64,000 bases of DNA from Paraburkholderia sp. DHOC27 (lineage in GTDB: Bacteria; Pseudomonadota; Gammaproteobacteria; Burkholderiales; Burkholderiaceae). Position numbers and translations under genes: made by a program. A model generated the notes under the pieces. That model was not told the DNA's origin and searched no databases. It saw only the letters and a list, made by a program, of their open reading frames with translations. The stretch covers positions 717,700 to 781,699 of the forward strand of contig NZ_QVQV01000002.1 in NCBI RefSeq assembly GCF_003429005.1, given 5' to 3'. Positions 50,935-59,598 of the stretch are shown piece by piece. How positions within the stretch are numbered: the stretch's first letter is position 1; each line of letters begins with the position of its first letter.

Positions 50935-52046
50935 TACTTGCCCCCTCCAAATGCCGAGCCTTTCGCACGCGTGTCGAGCGCGTTGCGCAAAGCGTCGCCC
51001 ATGAAGGTCAGCAACAGCAGCGTGATCACCAGCGCCGAAAACGCGGAGATCGAAATCCACCATGCGTCCAGATTGTTTTTACCTTCGGCGAGCAGTTCGC
51101 CGAGGCTCGGCGTCGGCGGCGGAACGCCGAGGCCGAGGAAGTCGAGACTCGTCAGCGACAGAATCGCCGCGCTCATGCGGAACGGCAGGAACGTGATGAC
51201 CGGCGTGAGACTGTTGGGCAGCACGTGACGCCACATGATCTGCCAGTTCGACAGACCCATGGTGCGCGCGGCTTTCACGTAGTCGAGCGAACGGTTGCGC
51301 AGGAACTCGGCGCGCACGTAGTCCGACAGCACCAGCCAGCCGAACATCGAGAGCAGGATGAAGAGCAGCCAAAGCGTCGGCTCGAAAATCGACGCGAAGA
51401 TGATCAGCAGATACAGGTCCGGCATCGAACTCCAGATTTCGATCAGGCGCTGGCCGATCAAATCGGTGCGTCCGCCGTAGAAGCCCTGGATGGCGCCCGT
51501 CAGCACGCCGATCGCCACCCCCGACACTGTCAACGCGAAGGCCATCAGCACCGATAAACGGAAGCCGTACAGCAGTCGCGACAGCACGTCACGGCCGAAC
51601 TGGTCCGTGCCGAGCCAGTTGCTCGCCGACGGCGGCGCCGGATACGGATGCGCCGCGAAGTAGTCGATCGTGTCGTAGTGGTAGTGATTCGGCGTATAGA
51701 CCGCGAAATTGCCGTTACCTTCGAAACGCGAGCGGATATACGGATCGAGGTAATTGGTCTTGGCCGGGAAGTCGCCGCCGAACAGCGTCTCCGGATAGTC
51801 CTTCACGATCGGAAAGTAGTAGTGGCCGTCGTAACGCACGATTAGCGGACGGTCGTTGGCCAGCACTTCGCCGAACAGGCTGATCACGAACAGCGCAGCG
51901 AAAATCAGCAGGCTCCAGTAACCGAGACGCTGGCTCTTGAAACGCAGCCACGTGCGCCGCCACGGCGAAACCGACGCGACGAGCGTGACCGCCGCCGGAT
52001 CAGCGGCCCAGGCGGTTGAATTGGATGCGGGGGTCGACGAGGACAT
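50934..52046 (-). CDS. yejE: YejE-type peptide ABC transporter permease
   Basis: 370 residues. An N-terminal TM ('LGYWSLLIFAALFVISLFGE') is followed by a large periplasmic loop typical of YejE ('DGHYYFPIVKDYPETLFGGD', 'SNWLGTDQFGRDVLSRLLYG'). Further TMs follow, with the binding-protein-dependent transport motif 'YVKAARTMGLSNWQIMWRHV' (EAA loop). ATG 52046 overlaps yejB by 47 bp with a weak ribosome site, suggesting coupling. Confidence 0.93.
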   Translation of the reverse strand: MSSSTPASNSTAWAADPAAVTLVASVSPWRRTWLRFKSQRLGYWSLLIFAALFVISLFGEVLANDRPLIVRYDGHYYFPIVKDYPETLFGGDFPAKTNYLDPYIRSRFEGNGNFAVYTPNHYHYDTIDYFAAHPYPAPPSASNWLGTDQFGRDVLSRLLYGFRLSVLMAFALTVSGVAIGVLTGAIQGFYGGRTDLIGQRLIEIWSSMPDLYLLIIFASIFEPTLWLLFILLSMFGWLVLSDYVRAEFLRNRSLDYVKAARTMGLSNWQIMWRHVLPNSLTPVITFLPFRMSAAILSLTSLDFLGLGVPPPTPSLGELLAEGKNNLDAWWISISAFSALVITLLLLTFMGDALRNALDTRAKGSAFGGGK

Positions 52047-53052
52047 AGCAGACGTCAGCAATAAGTTTGGTTACGAGACCGATCAGCGTGAACAGGAAGA
52101 GCGAACCGAGGACGACGGGGTAATCGCGGCGGATCACCGAGTCGTACGAGAGTTGGCCCATGCCGTCGAGCGAGAACAGGGTTTCGATCAGCAGGTTGCC
52201 GTTCAGGAACGCGCCCACGAAGGCGGCGGGCAGACCTGTCAGCAGCGGAATCGCGGCATTGCGCAGCACGTGCTTCCACAGCACGTCGCGCTCCGGCGCC
52301 CCTTTGGCTCTTGCGGTCAGCACGTATTGCCGGCCAATTTCCTCGAGGAAGGTGTTTTTCGTCAGGATGGTGACGATGGCGAAGTTGCCCACCACCGAAG
52401 CGGTGACAGGCAACACGATGTGCCACAGGTAATCCAGTGCCTTGCCGAAGGCGCTCAGGTCCTGGAAGTTATCCGAGGTGAGGCCGCGCATGGGGAACAC
52501 CTGCCAGAAGGTGCCGCCGCCGAACAGCATCAGCAGCAGCACGCCCAGCACGAAGCCAGGAATGGCATAACCGGCCAGCACCAGCACGCTGGTGACCGTG
52601 TCGAAGCGCGAGCCGTTGCGCACCGCTTTCGCAATGCCCAGCGGCACCGATATCAGGTAAGTGAGCAGCACGGTCCACAAACCGAGCGTGATGGACACCG
52701 GCAGCTTGGACTTGATCACGTCCCACACGCTGTCGTGCTGATAGTACGACTGCCCGAGATTGAAAGTCGCGTAGTTCTTCATCATCAGGAAGTAACGCGT
52801 GAGCGGCGGCTTGTCGAAGCCAAACTGCTTCTTGATCTGTTCGAGCTGCTGCGGGTCGACGCCCTGGCTGCCGTGGTAACCGCCGCCGCCCGACCCCGCC
52901 TCTCCGCCACGGCTGGCGCCGTGGCGGAGTTGCGTCATCACCTGTTCGACCGGCCCACCCGGCACGAACTGCGTGACGACAAAGGTAAGGGTCACGACGC
53001 CGATCAAGGTCGGCACCATCAACAACAGACGTCTAAGAATATAGGCAAGCAT
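52000..53052 (-). CDS. yejB: YejB-type peptide ABC transporter permease
   Basis: 350 residues. 'MLAYILRRLLLMVPTLIGVV' is the classic DppB/OppB start, with 'VTQFVPGGPVEQVM' following. The extended periplasmic region with a Gly-rich segment around residue 50 is as in YejB. The EAA loop is 'QYVLTARAKGAPERDVLWKH'. GAGG precedes ATG 53052. 8 bp after yejA. Confidence 0.93.
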   Translation of the reverse strand: MLAYILRRLLLMVPTLIGVVTLTFVVTQFVPGGPVEQVMTQLRHGASRGGEAGSGGGGYHGSQGVDPQQLEQIKKQFGFDKPPLTRYFLMMKNYATFNLGQSYYQHDSVWDVIKSKLPVSITLGLWTVLLTYLISVPLGIAKAVRNGSRFDTVTSVLVLAGYAIPGFVLGVLLLMLFGGGTFWQVFPMRGLTSDNFQDLSAFGKALDYLWHIVLPVTASVVGNFAIVTILTKNTFLEEIGRQYVLTARAKGAPERDVLWKHVLRNAAIPLLTGLPAAFVGAFLNGNLLIETLFSLDGMGQLSYDSVIRRDYPVVLGSLFLFTLIGLVTKLIADVCYVLVDPRIQFNRLGR

Positions 53053-53060
53053 GGTGAACC

Positions 53061-55004
53061 TCAGTTTGCTGCAGACGGACTGGAAACCGGCGTGGCTGCG
53101 CTGAGCGCGGCCTGCGGTTTCTTCCACCAGTAGTCGATCACCCAATCCTCGTACTGATACGAGTCCGGCACGATCTTGGGGAAACCCATCGTGCTCTTGT
53201 AGCCGATGCGCGCGTTCGGCGCGAAATACTGCGGCACGAGATAGTACGAATTGACCAGCACGCGATCGAGCGCATGCGTCGCTGCTTCCAGATCGGCAAC
53301 CGTCGTCGCCGACAGCACGTCATGGATCAGCGCGTCGACGGCCTTCGACTGCACGCCCGGATAGTTCTCCGAACCCACTTCCGTCGCGGCCTTGCTGCCG
53401 AAGCGCCGCTCCAGTTCCGCGCCCGGAATGGTCACCGGGTTGTAGATGTAGGTGGTCATGTCGTACTCGAAGTTATCGAGCCGCTTCTGGTACAACGCGC
53501 TGTCGATTTCACGCATGTGCGCCTGGATGCCCAGCATGCCGAGCGCCTGCATGTACGGCAGAATCAGACGGTCCATGCCCGGCTCGTCGTCGATGATCTC
53601 GATGTTCATCGGGTTGCCGTTGTCGTCGCGCAGTGCACCGTCCTTGTAGTGCCAGCCGGCTTGCGCCAGCAGGTCACGCGCTTCGCGCAGGTTGCCGCGC
53701 AGCGAGTTCGGTGCCACCGTGGTGGGCTGAACCAGCATGGGGCCGAAGGTTTCCGGCGGGATGCTGGCGCGCAACGGATTCAGCAGCGCCAGTTCCTTGT
53801 CGCTCGGCATGCCCTTGGCGGCAAACGGACTCGCATCGAAATAGCTTTGCTCGCGACGATACTGGCCGTAGAACATCATCCGGTTCATCCAGTCGTAATC
53901 GAACGCGAGGCTCAGTGCGTGACGCACGCGCACGTCCTTGAACATCGGCTTGCGCAGATTGATCAGGAAGCCTTGCATCTGCGCCGGACCGTCCGCGAAT
54001 TCGCCCTGCTTCAGCAGCCCATTCTTGAAGTTCTTGCCGATGTACTTGCGCGCCCACTGGGTAGCCGAGTATTCGACGCGCACGTCGGCGTCGCCCGCCT
54101 TGAACGCTTCCAGCATGGTGTACTGGTCGAGGTAAAGCTTGAAGCGGATCCGGTCGAAGCGGAACATGCCGCGCCGCGACGGCAGGTTCGCTGCCCAGTA
54201 GTTCGGATTACGAACGTATTCGATATCCTTGTCGTTCTTGCGCTGCGCGATCAGATACGCCCCGCTCGAAATGGGCGGCACGTTGGAGATCTGGTCGAAG
54301 CTCGGGCGCTTGCCGTCGGCCGTCATGCCCCACTTCGGCGAGAACACGGGGATGTCGCCCGCAATCAGCGGCGCGTCGCGTTCCGCACGGGTGAAATCGA
54401 AGCGCACAGTCGCCTTGTCGATCACCGTCGCACTCTTGATGATGGCGAACTGCGAGTTGAAGAGCGGCGAAGCCTGCTGGCTCTTCAGCGTGTCCAGCGA
54501 ATACTTGACGTCGTCTGCCGTGATCGGATCGCCATTGGAGAAGCGCGCCGCCGGATTGATGTGGAACGTCGCGGAGCTCAGGTCCGGCGCCACTTCGACA
54601 TCATCGGCAATCAAGGCGTATTCGGAGGCCAGTTCGTCCCAGCTACGCTGCATCAGCGTGTCGAACATCAGATTCTGGATGTCCGGCGCGGGCGCGCCAC
54701 GCACCAGAAACGGATTCAGCGAATCGTAGCTCTGGAGCTGGTTGTAGTTCTGGAAGTTGAGCGTGCCGGTGTTCGGCGCGTCGGGATCCGCATAATCGAA
54801 ATGCGTGAAACTGGCGGGGTATTTGGGCTGATCGTACTGGGCGATCGCGGGGCTTGCCTGAACCGGCGTGACCGCCAGGCTCATGACACCCAGCAGTGCG
54901 GCAGCCAGCGCCGGGGCGGCGCGTGTGGCGGCCTGCCGTGTTGCCGTTGCGCATGAAATCGCTCCAGGTGCGCCCGGCAACCGAAACTTCAAAATTCTCA
55001 TCAT
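53061..55004 (-). CDS. yejA: YejA-type periplasmic peptide-binding protein
   Basis: 647 residues, SBP_bac_5 family. Long signal region ending 'LGVMSLAVTPVQASPA'. 'TGTLNFQNYNQLQSYDSLNP', 'ITADDVKYSLDTLKSQ' and 'VRHALSLAFDYDWMNRMMFY' are characteristic of the Yej/microcin C-type SBP. First gene of the operon. It binds peptides in the periplasm and delivers them to YejBE; in E. coli YejA accepts formylated microcin C. Confidence 0.93.
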   Translation of the reverse strand: MMRILKFRLPGAPGAISCATATRQAATRAAPALAAALLGVMSLAVTPVQASPAIAQYDQPKYPASFTHFDYADPDAPNTGTLNFQNYNQLQSYDSLNPFLVRGAPAPDIQNLMFDTLMQRSWDELASEYALIADDVEVAPDLSSATFHINPAARFSNGDPITADDVKYSLDTLKSQQASPLFNSQFAIIKSATVIDKATVRFDFTRAERDAPLIAGDIPVFSPKWGMTADGKRPSFDQISNVPPISSGAYLIAQRKNDKDIEYVRNPNYWAANLPSRRGMFRFDRIRFKLYLDQYTMLEAFKAGDADVRVEYSATQWARKYIGKNFKNGLLKQGEFADGPAQMQGFLINLRKPMFKDVRVRHALSLAFDYDWMNRMMFYGQYRREQSYFDASPFAAKGMPSDKELALLNPLRASIPPETFGPMLVQPTTVAPNSLRGNLREARDLLAQAGWHYKDGALRDDNGNPMNIEIIDDEPGMDRLILPYMQALGMLGIQAHMREIDSALYQKRLDNFEYDMTTYIYNPVTIPGAELERRFGSKAATEVGSENYPGVQSKAVDALIHDVLSATTVADLEAATHALDRVLVNSYYLVPQYFAPNARIGYKSTMGFPKIVPDSYQYEDWVIDYWWKKPQAALSAATPVSSPSAAN

Positions 55005-55366
55005 CAGTATGCGTAGATCGCGCTCCGGCTTGTGGCCCGCACGCGGTTCGTCGGATCGACCTGGACGATGCGAAGGGCCATCGCCCGAGTCACTTAAGGC
55101 GTCGCATGGCGCCTTGAAAACGGGTTGGTATGCGATCCGACCCTGAACACAAGGTCGTCCCGCCTATGACTGTATCTGTTTCTTCTCGCGCTGACCGGGT
55201 CCGGTTTCAAGCATGACGGCCGCGGCGACGTACGGAGAAGCCCACAGTGTGTCGCCAGTTACTGCGTTTGCTACCTGCTGATACTCGGTGCTACTTACGA
55301 AAAAAAGTCGCTCCGGCGGGCACAAAGAATGCCGGAGCGACCAGTCGTCAACAAGCTTCCTGCTTT
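55005..55366. other. Intergenic region upstream of yejA
   Basis: About 360 bp. It holds the terminator of the TonB-dependent receptor gene (55300-55341, separate entry) and must carry the yejA promoter, for which I see no clear hexamers. No gene is visible. Confidence 0.4.
55300..55341 (-). terminator. Rho-independent terminator of the receptor gene
   Basis: Perfect 11-bp inverted repeat GTCGCTCCGGC (55307-55317) / GCCGGAGCGAC (55331-55341), 13-nt loop, followed on the minus strand by seven T. It separates the receptor from the yej operon, so the two are transcribed independently. Confidence 0.9.
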
Positions 55367-58072
55367 TTAGAACTTATAGGTTGCGCCGATTTGCGCGAAC
55401 ACGCCGAGGTAGTTGTACACCGAAGTGTCGTAACCACTCTGATCCAGCGGGCCGTTCGCGAAGATCGGGTCATACGGAGGGGTGCGGTTGAAAATGTTGT
55501 CCACGCCGCCGTAAATCGTCCAGTGCTTGAAGCCCGAGTACGACACCATCAGGTTGAACTGGCTATACGAGCCCACCTTGTTCGGTGCCGGGGTCGGGAA
55601 CAGGTTCTGTGCGTACGGACCCGTGAATTCCCACGTCAACTGCGCATCCCACTTGTGGTAGTTCCAGTCCACCGACGTGTTGCCCTTCCAGCGCGGGAAG
55701 CTGCCGCCGAACGGTTGCGTGAGCGTGTAGTTATTGCCCGCGCCGTTGATCGGTGCGCTGCCCGGCGAGCCGAGCTTGAAGCTGTTCACATACGCCCAGT
55801 CAGCCGCGAGGGTGAACGTGCCCACTGCCGTCGGCAACGCTTGACGCAGCGTGCCTTCGAAGCCGTTCGTGTCGAGGTAGCCCAGGTTCTGGTACGGAAT
55901 CACCGCATAGATCAGGTTGCCGTTGGCATCCGTCACCTGTTGCGACGGCGCACCCTGGCCGATCACGTTGTCGACGCGAATCTTGTACCAGTCGAAGCCC
56001 ACGTCAGTCGTGCGCGTCGGCGACAGTTCGAAGCCGATGTTCAGGTTCTTCGTACGCTCAGGCGCCAGATTCGGGTTGCCTTCGGTGATCGACGTGTAGT
56101 TCTGGCCGGTCGCCTGGTCCACCTGAATACCGATGGTACGCGACGCGCTGTCTTCCACGAAGGTCGGAGCACGGAAGCCACGGCTGTACGACGTGTACAT
56201 CGTCAACGCCGACACCGGCTGATAACGCAACGCGAAGCGCGGCGAGAACGCACCGCCCACATCGCTGTAGTGGTCGTAACGGCCCGACTGGCTGAACGTC
56301 AGGTTCTTGATGATTGGAATGTCGATCTGGTAGTACACGGCCGCCACGTTGCGCTGGCCATTCACCGTCTCGAGATTCGGGCTGATCACCGTACCTTCAG
56401 CGTACTCGTAACCCGGGTTGATGAATTCGCTCTGGTGCGTGAACTGCGCACCGAAGCCCAGACCAACGTCACCCGCCGGCAGCGTGAACAGGGTCGGCGT
56501 CGAAATCGTCGCGTCGACGGTATCGAGCTTCGAGATACCCATGTTGTTCGCGTTCTGGTACAGGCCCGCGAGACCGTTCGGCGTAGCAGCAGGATTGCCA
56601 AAGTCGAACACACCGTTCTGGTAGATGTTCGTCAGCGCAGCAGCGTTCAACTGACCGCTGTACGTGTTCGACACCGTGCTCTGCGAATGGCTGATCGAGG
56701 TCGCCCAATCCCAGTCGCCGCCCACCGGCAGACCAACCGTACCCTTGATACCGGTTGCTGCGCGGTAGTAGTTGGCGTCCGTCGTTTCCGCAACAGCGTG
56801 CGGGAACGCGTACGTCAGCGGCGTATCGACGCCAAACGGGTTGTACGGGTTGCTGGCCGGAACCGTGAAGTTGAACGGCGAGACCAGTTTCGTTGCCGGG
56901 TTGTAGACGAGCGCTGCGCCTTGCGGATTGCCGATGATCGGCACGCCGTCGTTCTGCACGCTGCGGTTGTTACTTTCCAGAAGATCCGCCCACGCCGTGG
57001 TCGTGTCGTTGATCTTGAAGTCGCCGTGAACCTTGACGTTGTAACGCTCCATCATCGGGGCGATGGACGTGTCGTTCGCGGTGTTGTAGCTGCAAACCGT
57101 ACCCGGTGCGCCGGTCGTTGCCGGGATCGAGTTGTTGGTTGCCGTGCGGGTCGCACCGCCGCCTGCGCAACCGCCCGTCGAGAGCGCGCTGCCATCAGGC
57201 ATGTTCCAGTACGACGGCGCGAGCAGCGAGAAGCCACCCGGCTTGCCGGTGAAGTCCTGCTGGGCGGTCGAATCGCGGTCAGCCAGCGTCGAACCGTTGT
57301 CCTTATAGGCGCTCGCCGCGATGGTGATGTTGTAGCGATCCGAATTCAGATCGCCGAAGCCACCGAGCACGCCGAACTTGTAGGTGCCGTTGCCTGCACC
57401 GTCGCTCACCGAGCTGCCGACGCTACCGTCGAGTTGCAGACCCTGGAAGTCGTGCTTTGTGATCACGTTGACCACGCCAGCGACAGCGTCCGAGCCGTAT
57501 TGCGAAACAGCGCCGGTCTTGACGATTTCGATGCGGTCGATGTCGTTCAGCGGCAGCGTGTTCAAGTCGAAGAACGAGTCGACGCTGTTCGAATAGAACG
57601 CGAACGGCGCAACACGTTGGCCGTCGAGCAGCACCAGCGTGTACTTTTCGCTCAGACCGCGCAGTGCGATACCGGCAGCGCCAGCAGCGAAGTTTGACGT
57701 CTGGCCTTCGCTCCAGCTATTGGCCGAGTTTGCCGAAGTCTGACGCAGGAAGTCGGCGACGGTGGTCGAACCGCTGTCCTGAATGTCCTTCTGCGAAACC
57801 GTTTGAACCTGATTGAAACCAACCTTGTCCGCCTGACGGATCAGCGAGCCGGTCACCTGGAACGTCTTCAGTTGCTTGACGTTCTTGTTGGCGCCTGTCG
57901 CCGCAGCGCCCGAAGCAGCGTCCGGTGCAGCCGCAGCCGCGGTGCCCGTTGCAGCCGCAGCCGGAGTTGCCGGTTGGCTTTGCGCGAAAGCCGGAACGGC
58001 GATCGCAGTGGTCAGTGCTAGTTCGGCCCAGATGATTCGTCTGATGGCCAACGCTAATGCCCGTTGTTTCAT
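55367..58072 (-). CDS. TonB-dependent outer-membrane receptor
   Basis: 901 residues. Signal peptide ends 'IAVPAFAQ'; an Ala-rich linker precedes the plug ('FQVTGSLIRQADKVGFNQVQ', 'QDSGSTTVADFLRQTSANSA', 'LVLLDGQRVAPF', 'IEIVKTGAVSQYGSDAVAGV'). A beta-barrel follows with 'SRGFRAPTFVEDSA' and 'ERTKNLNIGFELSPTRTTDV'. It ends in Phe. AAGGGG precedes ATG 58072. The long barrel and 'GSLIRQ' plug resemble Xanthomonas-type receptors for non-siderophore solutes. Flanked by YejABEF and the XRE-cupin regulator, so a peptide or peptide conjugate is a reasonable guess for its ligand. Confidence 0.93.
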   Translation of the reverse strand: MKQRALALAIRRIIWAELALTTAIAVPAFAQSQPATPAAAATGTAAAAAPDAASGAAATGANKNVKQLKTFQVTGSLIRQADKVGFNQVQTVSQKDIQDSGSTTVADFLRQTSANSANSWSEGQTSNFAAGAAGIALRGLSEKYTLVLLDGQRVAPFAFYSNSVDSFFDLNTLPLNDIDRIEIVKTGAVSQYGSDAVAGVVNVITKHDFQGLQLDGSVGSSVSDGAGNGTYKFGVLGGFGDLNSDRYNITIAASAYKDNGSTLADRDSTAQQDFTGKPGGFSLLAPSYWNMPDGSALSTGGCAGGGATRTATNNSIPATTGAPGTVCSYNTANDTSIAPMMERYNVKVHGDFKINDTTTAWADLLESNNRSVQNDGVPIIGNPQGAALVYNPATKLVSPFNFTVPASNPYNPFGVDTPLTYAFPHAVAETTDANYYRAATGIKGTVGLPVGGDWDWATSISHSQSTVSNTYSGQLNAAALTNIYQNGVFDFGNPAATPNGLAGLYQNANNMGISKLDTVDATISTPTLFTLPAGDVGLGFGAQFTHQSEFINPGYEYAEGTVISPNLETVNGQRNVAAVYYQIDIPIIKNLTFSQSGRYDHYSDVGGAFSPRFALRYQPVSALTMYTSYSRGFRAPTFVEDSASRTIGIQVDQATGQNYTSITEGNPNLAPERTKNLNIGFELSPTRTTDVGFDWYKIRVDNVIGQGAPSQQVTDANGNLIYAVIPYQNLGYLDTNGFEGTLRQALPTAVGTFTLAADWAYVNSFKLGSPGSAPINGAGNNYTLTQPFGGSFPRWKGNTSVDWNYHKWDAQLTWEFTGPYAQNLFPTPAPNKVGSYSQFNLMVSYSGFKHWTIYGGVDNIFNRTPPYDPIFANGPLDQSGYDTSVYNYLGVFAQIGATYKF

Positions 58073-58476
58073 TTTTCCCCTTCTCACTCGTCAGTAAGGC
58101 CACACTTGTTGCGCGAAGAGAGGCCTTTTGAACCTCCCTACTCGATTTGCAGCGACGATTCGCCGCGATCCGCCAAAGTTGCCCCGCGCTTACAACCCAA
58201 CAAACCGCACACCATCGTCTAAATTCATGCAGCCATATAGACGGGGCACTCCAACTTATTTAATTTCGCACTACTAAAACATTACAGATACACACTAAAA
58301 GCTTTCACCAACATTTCAAATCGTTGAGTGAATCACGCGGCTTTTGGCTGACCGACTCACTACCCGACGAGCCCCGTATCGTTAATTACGGGTTAACCTG
58401 TAGTACTGCTTAGCGATGTTTTTACTGCTTGATTGATCTTTTCGGATGCTTCGATGTCCAACACCAGAATGCTTCC
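58073..58476. other. Intergenic region between XRE-cupin gene and receptor gene
   Basis: About 400 bp without a credible ORF. AT-rich, so it likely contains the receptor promoter, though no convincing -35/-10 pair is seen. CCCGTA-N8-TACGGG forms a hairpin near 58375-58394, beyond the XRE stop, without a T-run. No copy of the 61-bp promoter block was found here. Confidence 0.4.
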
Positions 58477-59052
58477 CTAGAACAATCTTGGTGTTCCCAC
58501 CCAGACCAGCACCGTTTCTTCACCTGCCGTATTCGTCCATGCATGCGGTACCGTTGACTCGTAATGCGCGGTGTCACCGGCTTGCAACACGAACGTCGTA
58601 CCTTCGAGGGTGAGGGAGATTTCCCCGCTCATCACATACAAAAATTCTTCACCTGCGTGCGTTGTTACTTCCGAAGGCTGCTGGCCCGCTGGCATCTTCA
58701 CCAGGATCGCCTCCAGCTTCCGGTCAGCCGACAGATTGGTCAGCCTGCCAAACAGATTCGCCGAATCGGCAAACCCAAAAAACTTCAACTCATCGCCGCG
58801 ACACACCGACTTCGCTTCGGTAGGCGTTTCAACGAAGTACTGCACCGTGACGCCCAGTGCCTGAGCGATCCCTACTAGCGATGTAATCGACGGCGTTGCC
58901 TGCCCTCTTTCCACCTGCGAGAGAAACGGTTTCGAAATGCCCGCTGCTGTCGCCGTGTCATTCAACGTGCGTTTTAGCCGTTGCCGCAATGCGCGAATCT
59001 TGCTGCCTATTGCGAGTGCGGCTGATGCCTTCTTATCAAGTGGCGGAACCAT
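58477..59052 (-). CDS. XRE-cupin transcriptional regulator
   Basis: 191 residues. HTH_3 domain ('GSKIRALRQRLKRTLNDTAT', 'AAGISKPFLSQVERGQATPS', 'ITSLVGIAQALGVTVQYF') at about 15-75. A C-terminal cupin_2 domain follows at about 110-190 ('HAGEEFLYVMSGEISLTLEG', 'LQAGDTAHYESTVPHAWTNT'). This is the SutR/PuuR-type architecture: a small-molecule ligand binds the cupin. ATG 59052. It lies upstream of the receptor gene in the same direction and has a dyad just before its start, which fits autoregulation. Confidence 0.9.
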   Translation of the reverse strand: MVPPLDKKASAALAIGSKIRALRQRLKRTLNDTATAAGISKPFLSQVERGQATPSITSLVGIAQALGVTVQYFVETPTEAKSVCRGDELKFFGFADSANLFGRLTNLSADRKLEAILVKMPAGQQPSEVTTHAGEEFLYVMSGEISLTLEGTTFVLQAGDTAHYESTVPHAWTNTAGEETVLVWVGTPRLF

Positions 59053-59075
59053 AGCAAGACAGAATCCAGTAGTCA

Positions 59076-59100
59076 AAATTTGTTTGATCTAAGCAAATTT
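59076..59100. promoter_or_regulatory. Candidate operator upstream of the XRE-cupin gene
   Basis: AAATTTG (59076-59082) and CAAATTT (59094-59100): perfect 7-bp dyad with 11-bp spacer, 24 bp before the ATG. The sequence is unusually AT-rich for this genome. Likely an autoregulatory site. Confidence 0.5.
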
Positions 59101-59369
59101 AGTTTCGTTGAAAGCGCGACACCCCGCGCAAAAAATCGGTTGAGAAAATGGGTTGGCGTTCACCCGTGGTGAAAACCGGAAGAGAGCCGGTTACCTGGGC
59201 GACGTGCAAGTCATCCAGCGTCACTGGAAGGTTGAATGCACAACTAAAGTGCGAAAGCATTCCCTTCCGGTCTGGATTCGTTGATTTGAGTAATTTCGTG
59301 GTGCACGAAAGCACCGGAAGAATTCCGCCGCTCTCGCGCAAAGCGTTTTAAGGCGCCTGATGGGAAAGG
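59101..59369. other. Leader region between the shared promoter and the XRE-cupin gene
   Basis: About 270 bp. Short ORFs exist on both strands (59148-59351 plus; 59099-59341 minus with a TTG start) but none has a good ribosome site or recognisable product. A hairpin AACCGG-N7-CCGGTT lies near 59175-59193. Nothing else is recognised. Confidence 0.35.
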
Positions 59370-59430
59370 ACGATATCAAGACAAAATCGTCCGTCAAACT
59401 TTTTTTGATGGGAACAGACTGTGTTTAGAG
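59370..59430 (-). promoter_or_regulatory. Promoter block upstream of the XRE-cupin gene (copy B of a duplicated element)
   Basis: On the minus strand: CTCTAAACACAGT, A7 tract, -35 TTGACG, 16-bp spacer, extended -10 TGA-TATCGT. 53 of 61 positions equal the block at 37470-37530 in the same orientation relative to the downstream gene. The predicted start point is near 59363, about 310 nt before the XRE-cupin ATG. Confidence 0.7.
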
Positions 59431-59443
59431 CAATCCCTCCAAT

Positions 59444-59459
59444 TAGAGGTTGAACTCTA
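59444..59459. repeat. Inverted repeat TAGAG-N6-CTCTA upstream of promoter copy B
   Basis: Same half-site and 6-bp spacing as the dyad in front of the tonB promoter. A second, degenerate dyad (TTGGAG-N6-CTCTAA on the minus strand) lies 18 bp closer, so copy B may have tandem operators. Confidence 0.45.
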
Positions 59460-59521
59460 CCGGCCGCATTCGATAAAAACGGGGATTTGAGGACTGGCCG
59501 AATAGCCAACCGCAAGCAGGG

Positions 59522-59553
59522 AAAACACCGTGTCGCGTCTGCGCGACACGGTG
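59522..59553 (-). terminator. Terminator of the uvrA gene
   Basis: Perfect 12-bp stem (CACCGTGTCGCG / CGCGACACGGTG, 59526-59537 and 59542-59553) with a TCTG loop. On the minus strand it is followed by TTTTCCC. It lies 46 bp beyond the uvrA stop. Confidence 0.85.
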
Positions 59554-59598
59554 GTCATTCAGTGGCGTCAGAGCATCGGCTGAAGGTCAGCTTGCCCA

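Noticed and set aside
59099..59351. Short overlapping ORFs on both strands upstream of the XRE-cupin gene
   Set aside because: No good start or ribosome site, no recognisable product, and they occupy the leader downstream of the shared promoter.
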